A stretch of 5,169 bases of DNA, taken from NCBI GenBank assembly GCA_905233595.1, contig CAJOFI010000064.1, forward strand, positions 1 through 5,169, written 5' to 3'. Positions 1 through 3,927 of this stretch are shown here, piece by piece. Position 1 is the first letter of the stretch. The number at the start of each line of letters is the position of its first letter. The DNA comes from an uncultured Oscillospiraceae bacterium. GTDB lineage: Bacteria; Bacillota; Clostridia; Oscillospirales; Oscillospiraceae. Position numbers and translations under genes: made by a program. A model generated the notes under the pieces. That model did not search any database. It had not been told where the DNA came from and worked only from the letters and a program-made list of their open reading frames with translations.

Positions 1-1
1 G

Positions 2-280
2 CCCGTCGCGAGTCCTTCGCCCACGCCCGCCGCCGTGTCCCCGACCCCGGCCGCGCAGGCGACGGCGGCGCCCACCGCGACGCCCTTCCCCGTCCTGCCC
101 ACGCCGACGCTGCAGCCGGAGCACAGCATCGGCCGCAACGGGAGCCTTGTGGGCGTGGTGGTGATCGCCTCGGTCGTGGCGCTCGCCGTGATCGGCGCTT
201 ACGTCTTCATCATGAACCGCGGCGGCTTCGAGCTGGCGGAGGAAAAGCTCGCAAAGCTCTTCCGGCGGCGCAGGCGGTGA
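2..280 (+). CDS. C-terminal end of a membrane-anchored protein (5' partial)
   Basis: The frame is open from the window edge to the TGA at 278-280, so this is the tail of a longer gene; the GTG at 35 is internal, has no ribosome binding site and is not the start. The 92 visible residues are a low-complexity Pro/Thr/Ala/Ser stalk with repeated PTP motifs (about nt 2-115), a short polar stretch, one hydrophobic helix of about 24 residues (nt 143-214, VVVIASVVALAVIGAYVFIM) and a basic cytoplasmic tail ending in KLFRRRRR. The arrangement indicates a protein whose missing N-terminal domain lies outside the membrane, anchored by a C-terminal helix with positive-inside topology. Some clostridial serine-type D-Ala-D-Ala carboxypeptidases end this way, and the next gene is also a wall peptidase, but the visible part contains no catalytic motif, so the function is unknown. 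Only 45 nt separate it from the next gene, suggesting cotranscription. Confidence 0.75.
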   Translation, partial: PVASPSPTPAAVSPTPAAQATAAPTATPFPVLPTPTLQPEHSIGRNGSLVGVVVIASVVALAVIGAYVFIMNRGGFELAEEKLAKLFRRRRR

Positions 281-313
281 TCAGCGTCCGGCTCTTGGGA
301 GCTTGCGAAAAAA

Positions 314-318
314 GGAGG
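314..318 (+). promoter_or_regulatory. Ribosome binding site fixing a TTG start
   Basis: GGAGG, preceded by an A-rich run, lies 7 nt before the TTG at 326. No ATG is available near here, and the in-frame GTG at 341 would be 22 nt away and would cut into the N-terminal basic/hydrophobic anchor. The TTG is therefore the best start. Confidence 0.8.
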
Positions 319-325
319 AACGCTC

Positions 326-1162
326 TTGTATCGGAAACGTGTGACCTGGATATTGGTGATGGCGGTGCTGTGCCTGGTGCTCTACACCGTGGTGCGCTCC
401 CGGGCGGAGAGTAAGACCGAGGTGATTGTCGGCGGTGTGGACGGCGGCATCATCCACAGCGACAGCGTGAATTTCACCGCGCTCAACGCAAGCCCCACCC
501 CCGAGCCGACCGAGGACATCTGGCCGGACATCGACATCACGCAGGCGCAGTACTCGCTGATAAACTCCGACCCCTCCCACCTGCTCTCCTCGAGCTATAT
601 GCCGGATGTGACCGAGATCTCCGGCAGCCAGTACCACATGATGTTTGAATCCGCCGCGCTTCCCCATCTGGAGGAGATGCTGCAGGATCTGCGTGACAAC
701 GGCTTTTCCGTCTACATCGGCAGCGCCTACCGCTCCTACTCCTATCAGAAGCAGCTCTTCGACGGCATGGCTTACAGCCTCGCGGTGAACATGGGCATCG
801 AGGGCAAGGAGATCTGGCTGCTGCCCGAGTACCAGCAGGCGGTGGAGAAGGCCAAGAAGATCACGATGGAGCCCGGCGCGTCCGAGCACCAGCTCGGTCT
901 CGCGGTCGATCTCTACGACCGGCACTACAACTCCCCCCTCGTCTACGAGAACATGAACCAGAAGTTCTATGAGTACCTCGACTCCATCTGCGCCAAGTAC
1001 GGCTTCATCAAGCGCTACCCCACCCGCAAGCTCCTGCTCACCGGCTGGGACGAGCCCTGGCACTACCGCTACGTCGGCGTCGAGGCCGCGACCTTCATCA
1101 TGGAGCAGGGCATCTGCTACGAGGAGTTCTATAAGCACTATAACCCGGACTTTCAGTATTGA
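326..1162 (+). CDS. VanY/LdcB-type zinc D,D- or L,D-carboxypeptidase (peptidase M15B), membrane-anchored
   Basis: 278 residues. Residues 1-6 are basic and 7-24 form a single membrane helix, so the enzyme sits outside the membrane. A linker (about 25-75) with a short PTPEPTE stretch leads to the M15B domain (about 80-265). The family signatures are visible: GSAYRSY at 132-138, the zinc-binding SxHxxGxAxD motif at 186-195 (ligands H188 and D195), and EPWH at 243-246 giving the catalytic base E243 and third ligand H246. All expected catalytic residues are present. Enzymes of this family remove the terminal D-Ala from peptidoglycan stem peptides; VanY acts on pentapeptides and LdcB on tetrapeptides, and sequence reading alone does not decide which. 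There is no vanRS, vanHAX or other resistance gene in the window, so a housekeeping wall-trimming role is more likely than glycopeptide resistance. It probably shares a transcript with the membrane protein just upstream. Confidence 0.9.
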   Translation: MYRKRVTWILVMAVLCLVLYTVVRSRAESKTEVIVGGVDGGIIHSDSVNFTALNASPTPEPTEDIWPDIDITQAQYSLINSDPSHLLSSSYMPDVTEISGSQYHMMFESAALPHLEEMLQDLRDNGFSVYIGSAYRSYSYQKQLFDGMAYSLAVNMGIEGKEIWLLPEYQQAVEKAKKITMEPGASEHQLGLAVDLYDRHYNSPLVYENMNQKFYEYLDSICAKYGFIKRYPTRKLLLTGWDEPWHYRYVGVEAATFIMEQGICYEEFYKHYNPDFQY

Positions 1163-1172
1163 GCGGCGCAGG

Positions 1173-1243
1173 GGACGAGCATTGCTCGTCCGAGTACCCG
1201 TAGCGCCGATCATTGATCGGCGGGGTACGTGTGGCCAGTGGCC
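1173..1243. repeat. Cluster of three tandem short palindromes
   Basis: Three inverted repeats follow one another just after the VanY-like gene. The first is a perfect 8-bp stem, 1173-1180 with 1184-1191, loop ATT. The second is an 8-bp stem, 1204-1211 with 1215-1222, loop ATT, enclosed by an outer 6-bp stem GTACCC (1194-1199) with GGGTAC (1223-1228) and a 4-nt bulge. The third is weaker, GGCC (1233-1236) with GGCC (1240-1243), loop AGT. None is followed by a T-run, so they are not typical intrinsic terminators, although they may slow or protect the 3' end of the upstream message. Their shared design of stem plus 3-nt loop suggests a dispersed intergenic palindrome family. Confidence 0.7.
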
Positions 1244-1272
1244 GGCGAAGAGAAAAAGTTCCTCTGCGCCGC

Positions 1273-1310
1273 AAAAAAAGCTTGCATTATTCGGGTTTCG
1301 GTGGTATGAT
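1273..1310 (+). promoter_or_regulatory. Sigma-A-type promoter of the rimP-nusA-infB operon
   Basis: TTGCAT (-35, 1282-1287), a 17-nt spacer and TATGAT (-10, 1305-1310) form a near-consensus vegetative promoter. TGG directly before the -10 (1302-1304) makes it an extended -10, and seven A's at 1273-1279 resemble an UP element. Transcription would start near 1316-1318, giving a leader of about 70 nt before rimP. Confidence 0.8.
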
Positions 1311-1334
1311 GACACAGTAAGATTCGTATTCCAT

Positions 1335-1363
1335 GGAGTGGGTTGAAAGACCCACTCCTTTTT
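1335..1363 (+). terminator. Premature terminator-like hairpin in the rimP leader (candidate attenuator)
   Basis: A perfect 9-bp stem pairs GGAGTGGGT (1335-1343) with ACCCACTCC (1350-1358). The loop contains GAAA (1345-1348), and five T's follow at 1359-1363. It lies downstream of the promoter and upstream of the rimP start, so it is inside the operon leader rather than at the end of the VanY-like gene. The T-run is short and interrupted by AG, which suggests a leaky or factor-dependent terminator. No competing antiterminator pairing is apparent in the short upstream leader. Confidence 0.75.
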
Positions 1364-1385
1364 AGTGAACAATTGAGGTGAAACC

Positions 1386-1841
1386 ATGAGCAAGCTTACC
1401 GAGAAGCTCTCCGCCCTGGTGCGCCCGGTGGTGGAGGACGAGGGCTGCAGCCTCTGGGACGTGGAATACGTCCGCGAGGCCGGCACCTGGTATCTGCGCG
1501 TATATATTGATAAGGAAGGCGGCGTCGGCATCGACGACTGCGAGCGCATCAGCCGCCGCCTCGACCCCATCCTCGACGAGGAAGACCCCATCCCGGAAAG
1601 CTACGTCTTCGAGGTCGGCTCCGCCGGGGCGGAGAGGGAGCTCAAGCGCCCGTCGGACTTTACGCAGTTCATGGGGCATGAGGTGGAGCTTAGGCTCTAC
1701 CGCCCGCTCGACGGGAAGAAGAGCTTTGTCGGCGCGCTCTGCGGCTATGCCGACGGGAGCGTGAGCATCCGCGTCGGCGGCGAGACGCTGACGTTTGACA
1801 AGGCGCAGGTTGCAAAAGTGCATCTGCACGTTTCATTCTAA
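1386..1841 (+). CDS. rimP: Ribosome maturation factor RimP
   Basis: 151 residues, the usual family length (B. subtilis ylxS). RimP binds the free 30S subunit and helps its late assembly. The N-terminal domain (about 1-85) carries the VEDEGCSLWDVEYVR segment (16-30), the YLRVYIDKEGGVGIDDCERISR region (36-57) and the family motif at 73-86, here YVFEVGSAGAEREL, compared with the more common LEVSSPGxxRPL form. The C-terminal Sm-like barrel (about 87-151) includes the FxxFxGxxVxLxLY segment (92-105) and ends in a beta strand at VAKVHLHVSF. The ATG is preceded by GAGGTG at 1375-1380, 5 nt away. It is the first gene of the operon, behind its own promoter and leader hairpin. The gap to nusA is an unusually long 204 nt. 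The motif substitutions are mild and do not suggest loss of function. Confidence 0.95.
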   Translation: MSKLTEKLSALVRPVVEDEGCSLWDVEYVREAGTWYLRVYIDKEGGVGIDDCERISRRLDPILDEEDPIPESYVFEVGSAGAERELKRPSDFTQFMGHEVELRLYRPLDGKKSFVGALCGYADGSVSIRVGGETLTFDKAQVAKVHLHVSF

Positions 1842-1873
1842 ATCTTTCGCAATTGAGAACTCGCGCTTATCAC

Positions 1874-1913
1874 AGCGGGCTTTGGCCCGCTTTGGTCGCC
1901 GCGAGGGCTCGCG
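1874..1913. repeat. Two GC-rich hairpins in the rimP-nusA gap
   Basis: The first hairpin has a 7-bp stem, AGCGGGC (1874-1880) with GCCCGCT (1885-1891), loop TTTG; GCTTTGG occurs twice, at 1879-1885 and 1889-1895. The second has a 5-bp stem, CGCGA (1900-1904) with TCGCG (1909-1913). Neither is followed by a proper T-run, so termination is not clearly predicted. They form part of a hairpin-rich insert between two genes of one operon. Confidence 0.55.
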
Positions 1914-1929
1914 CAGCTCGCCTTAAAGA

Positions 1930-1960
1930 GTTTTTGAGGCGGCAGAGCCACCTCAAAAAC
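1930..1960. repeat. Strong 10-bp inverted repeat before nusA
   Basis: GTTTTTGAGG (1930-1939) pairs perfectly with CCTCAAAAAC (1951-1960). After a single C/A mismatch the stem continues as GGC (1941-1943) with GCC (1947-1949) around the loop AGA. The T-run is in the left arm and no U-tract follows on either strand, so this is not a standard intrinsic terminator. It could be an RNA processing or stability element, or one end of a small repeat element. A minor CCC-TTCG-GGG hairpin follows at 1970-1979. Confidence 0.65.
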
Positions 1961-2045
1961 GATTAGAATCCCTTCGGGGCAGGTATCTTTGCTCTGTGCG
2001 AAGATTGTATTTCGGTACTCATTTTGAACAGGAGAGAGAAGCAGC

Positions 2046-3098
2046 ATGAACGCAGAATTCTTTGAAGCCATTGAGGATATCGAGAAGGAAAAGGGCATCC
2101 CGCGCGGCTATATGTACGATAAGATCCGCCAGGCGATGCTGACCGCCTTCCGGCGCGACAATCCCGAGTGTGAGGACAACGTGGAGATCGTTCTCGACGA
2201 GGACAAGAAGCGCATCGAGATGAACGTCATGAAGACCGTCGTGGACGAGGTCGCAGACCCCAACCACGAGATCAATCTCGAGAGCGCGCGCAAGTACAGC
2301 CGCCGCGCCCGTCTCGGCGACGTCGTCCCCATCCCGGTGGAGACCAAGAAGTTTGGCCGCATCGCCGCCCAGTCGGCAAAGCAGGTCATCATCCAGGGCA
2401 TCCGCGAGGCCGAGCGCGGCCTGGTCTATGAGGAGTTCACCTCCAAGGAGCATGAGATCCTCACCGGCATCGTCAGCCACATCGAGCCGAGAAACGGCGC
2501 GGTGTCCATCCGCATCTCCTCCAACAGCGAGTTCACCGAGGCGATGCTCAGCGCGAGCGAGTGCATCAAGGGCGAAACGCTCACCGAGGGCGACCACATC
2601 AAGGTCTATGTCGTCGAGGTGCGCAACTCCACCCGCGGCCCCCAGGTGCTGCTCTCCCGCACGCATCCGGGGCTGGTCAAGCGCCTGTTTGAGCTGGAGG
2701 TGCCCGAGATCTTTGACGGCACGGTGGAGATCAAGTCCATCGCCCGCGAGGCCGGCAGCCGCACCAAGATGGCCGTCTGGTCGGCCGATTCCAACGTCGA
2801 TCCCATCGGCTCCTGCGTCGGCCCGCGCGGCGGGCGTGTCGCCGCCATCGTAAACGAGCTCGGCGGCGAGAAGATCGACATCGTGAAGTATTCCGAGTCG
2901 CCCGAGGAGTACATCGCGGCGGCGCTCTCCCCCTCCGAGGTCGTGAGCGTCACCATGCTGGAGGACGGCAAGAGCTGCCGCGTCATCGTGCCGGACAGCC
3001 AGCTCTCCCTCGCCATCGGCAAGGAGGGGCAGAACGCCCGCCTCGCCGCAAAGCTCACCGGCTTCAAGATCGACATCAAGCCCCAGAGCGAGGCATAA
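2046..3098 (+). CDS. nusA: Transcription termination/antitermination factor NusA
   Basis: 350 residues, the compact Gram-positive form: the two acidic repeats of E. coli NusA are absent and the protein ends just after KH2. NusA binds RNA polymerase and nascent RNA in the cytoplasm, promoting pausing and hairpin-dependent termination. The N-terminal polymerase-binding domain covers about 1-130. The S1 domain follows (about 136-205), ending in GPQVLLSRTHPGLVKRLFELEVPEIFDGTVEI, the strongest family signature (198-229). KH1 (about 230-282) has its GxxG loop as GPRG at 259-262; KH2 (about 285-346) has GKEG at 325-328 within the SLAIGKEGQNARLAAKLTG segment. The ATG is preceded by AGGAG at 2030-2034, 11 nt upstream, somewhat long but the best site. 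No convincing promoter is visible in the gap upstream, so it is probably read from the rimP promoter; NusA may control its own operon through the leader hairpin. Confidence 0.97.
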   Translation: MNAEFFEAIEDIEKEKGIPRGYMYDKIRQAMLTAFRRDNPECEDNVEIVLDEDKKRIEMNVMKTVVDEVADPNHEINLESARKYSRRARLGDVVPIPVETKKFGRIAAQSAKQVIIQGIREAERGLVYEEFTSKEHEILTGIVSHIEPRNGAVSIRISSNSEFTEAMLSASECIKGETLTEGDHIKVYVVEVRNSTRGPQVLLSRTHPGLVKRLFELEVPEIFDGTVEIKSIAREAGSRTKMAVWSADSNVDPIGSCVGPRGGRVAAIVNELGGEKIDIVKYSESPEEYIAAALSPSEVVSVTMLEDGKSCRVIVPDSQLSLAIGKEGQNARLAAKLTGFKIDIKPQSEA

Positions 3099-3101
3099 CA
3101 G

Positions 3102-3202
3102 TTTTCAGTTTTCAGATTTCAGAAGCGCCCGCGGCGCCCCGGTATTTCAATCCGTCGCGCAGCGACACCGCAATTATTCATTATTCATTTTTCAGTTTTC
3201 AG
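3102..3202. repeat. 14-bp direct repeats flanking a pair of GC-rich hairpins
   Basis: The 14-mer TTTTCAGTTTTCAG occurs at 3102-3115 and again, identically, at 3189-3202. Between the copies lie two perfect 5-bp hairpins with 3-nt loops: GCGCC/GGCGC (3125-3129 with 3133-3137) and GTCGC/GCGAC (3154-3158 with 3162-3166). An AT-rich stretch containing ATTATTC twice (about 3173-3186) follows. No ORF is present. The layout resembles a small non-coding repeat unit inserted within the operon, though the simple TTTTCAG heptamer is itself tandem and could have arisen by slippage. Confidence 0.65.
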
Positions 3203-3217
3203 TCTTCATTATCGACG

Positions 3218-3225
3218 TAAGGAGG
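3218..3225 (+). promoter_or_regulatory. Ribosome binding site fixing a GTG start for ylxR
   Basis: TAAGGAGG is close to a full anti-16S complement and lies 7 nt before the GTG at 3233. The next in-frame ATG (3251) would be far from the site and would remove the first six residues, so the GTG is preferred. Confidence 0.85.
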
Positions 3226-3232
3226 CAGTCCT

Positions 3233-3499
3233 GTGCAAAAGAAGATCCCCATGCGGCAGTGCCTGGGCTGCCGCGAGATGAAGCCCAAGCGTGATCTGAT
3301 CCGCGTGGTGCGCTCCCCCGAGGGGGCGATCGCGCTTGATTTCAAGGGCAAGGCCAACGGGCGCGGCGCTTACGTCTGCCCCGACGAGCAGTGCCTCAAA
3401 AAGGCCGTGAAGGCCAGGGCGCTCGAGCGCGCCTTCTCCTGCCAGATCCCGCAGGAGGTCTATGAGGCGCTCACAGCGCAGATGGAGCGTGGCGAATGA
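3233..3499 (+). CDS. ylxR: YlxR family RNA-binding protein (DUF448; RNase P modulator RnpM in B. subtilis)
   Basis: 88 residues, the usual length. The family landmarks are all visible: RQCLGCR (8-14), the KRDLIRVVR segment (19-27), GRGAYVC (43-49), and a C54 plus KAVKARALERAF helix (57-68). The arrangement C10-x2-C13 with C49 and C54 is typical of the family. The protein is small and basic. In Bacillus the ortholog has been reported to bind the RNase P RNA and modulate tRNA processing; older work described it only as a nucleic-acid-binding protein from the nusA-infB operon. The role here is inferred from orthology and position. The gene starts with GTG behind a very strong ribosome binding site, after a 134-nt gap from nusA, and its TGA overlaps the ATG of the next gene (ATGA, 3496-3499), implying translational coupling. 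Confidence 0.93.
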   Translation: MQKKIPMRQCLGCREMKPKRDLIRVVRSPEGAIALDFKGKANGRGAYVCPDEQCLKKAVKARALERAFSCQIPQEVYEALTAQMERGE

Positions 3500-3927
3500 G
3501 AGAGAAAACGCTTAAATTCCTCGGCCTGATGCGAAAGGCCATGGCGCTCGAGCCCGGGGAGAACAGCAGCGGCGAGGCCGTGCGCGGCGGAAAGGGAAAG
3601 CTCCTGCTGCTCGCTTCCGACGCCTCGCCCAACGCCCGCAAGCGCGCCGAGAGCTATACCGCCGCGCGAAGCTGCCTGCTGCTGGAGCTGCCCTTCACCA
3701 AGGCAGAGCTGGGCGGCGCCCTCGGCATGGGGGACTGCTCGATGGCGGCGGTGACGGAGCTGGGCTTCGCGAACGCCCTCGTCAAGCGCCTTGCGGAGCT
3801 GGAGCCCGCGCGCTACGGCGGAACCGCCGAAGAGGTCGCGCGCCGCTTCTCCAAAGCCGAACGGCGGCGGCGCGAGACGGTCAAAGAGAGAAACAAGTGG
3901 AACGGAAAAAGGAGGACTAACGGATGA
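3496..3927 (+). CDS. ylxQ: L7Ae/L30e-family ribosomal-type RNA-binding protein (YlxQ)
   Basis: 143 residues. The first ~101 match the L7Ae-like fold: a GLMRKAM helix (10-16), a [24 protein letters not shown] region (21-44, the RNA-contacting beta strand and helix), an ELGGALG segment (71-77) and a C-terminal [14 protein letters not shown] helix (86-99). B. subtilis YlxQ binds kink-turn RNA and is about 100 residues long. Here a C-terminal extension of about 42 residues (102-143) is added; its last part (about 116-141) is very basic and presumably disordered, rich in Arg/Lys. The extension is in frame with no sign of frameshift and contains the infB ribosome binding site in its codons, so part of it may simply reflect overlap with the downstream start. 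The start overlaps ylxR by ATGA, with GGAG at 3484-3487 8 nt upstream; its own TGA overlaps the infB start. RNA binding is inferred. Confidence 0.88.
   Translation: MREKTLKFLGLMRKAMALEPGENSSGEAVRGGKGKLLLLASDASPNARKRAESYTAARSCLLLELPFTKAELGGALGMGDCSMAAVTELGFANALVKRLAELEPARYGGTAEEVARRFSKAERRRRETVKERNKWNGKRRTNG

Noticed and set aside
326..1162. Vancomycin-resistance gene call for the VanY-like protein
   Set aside because: No vanHAX, vanRS or vanZ is nearby. M15B carboxypeptidases are common housekeeping wall enzymes in Clostridia, so the homology does not imply resistance.
969..1346. 125-codon plus-strand frame overlapping the 3' end of the VanY-like gene
   Set aside because: Ser/Thr/Ala/Pro-rich out-of-frame reading of a real gene, then of palindromes and a promoter. 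No ribosome binding site.
1335..1363. Leader hairpin read as the terminator of the VanY-like gene
   Set aside because: A good sigma-A promoter lies between that gene and the hairpin, and the hairpin is immediately ahead of rimP. It could stop read-through as well, but its main position is in the rimP leader.
281..1591. 436-codon open frame on the minus strand across the VanY-like gene, the gap and part of rimP
   Set aside because: It runs antisense through two well-supported genes plus a promoter and leader hairpin, and the protein has no recognisable motif. It is a codon-bias shadow.
1985..2030. A separate promoter for nusA
   Set aside because: TTGCTC and TGTATT/TATTTC-like boxes exist, but none combine at a 16-18 nt spacing with acceptable matches.
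1838..2098. 86-codon minus-strand frame covering the rimP-nusA gap
   Set aside because: It is the only frame that fills this gap, but it runs through all the hairpins and into the start of nusA, with no convincing start site. If 1850-1985 is a dispersed repeat, the same translated fragment would recur elsewhere as a spurious hypothetical protein.
3099..3232. CRISPR-like array in the nusA-ylxR gap
   Set aside because: There are only two copies of a 14-bp simple repeat with a single interval, and the interval has its own palindromes. No array or cas gene is present.
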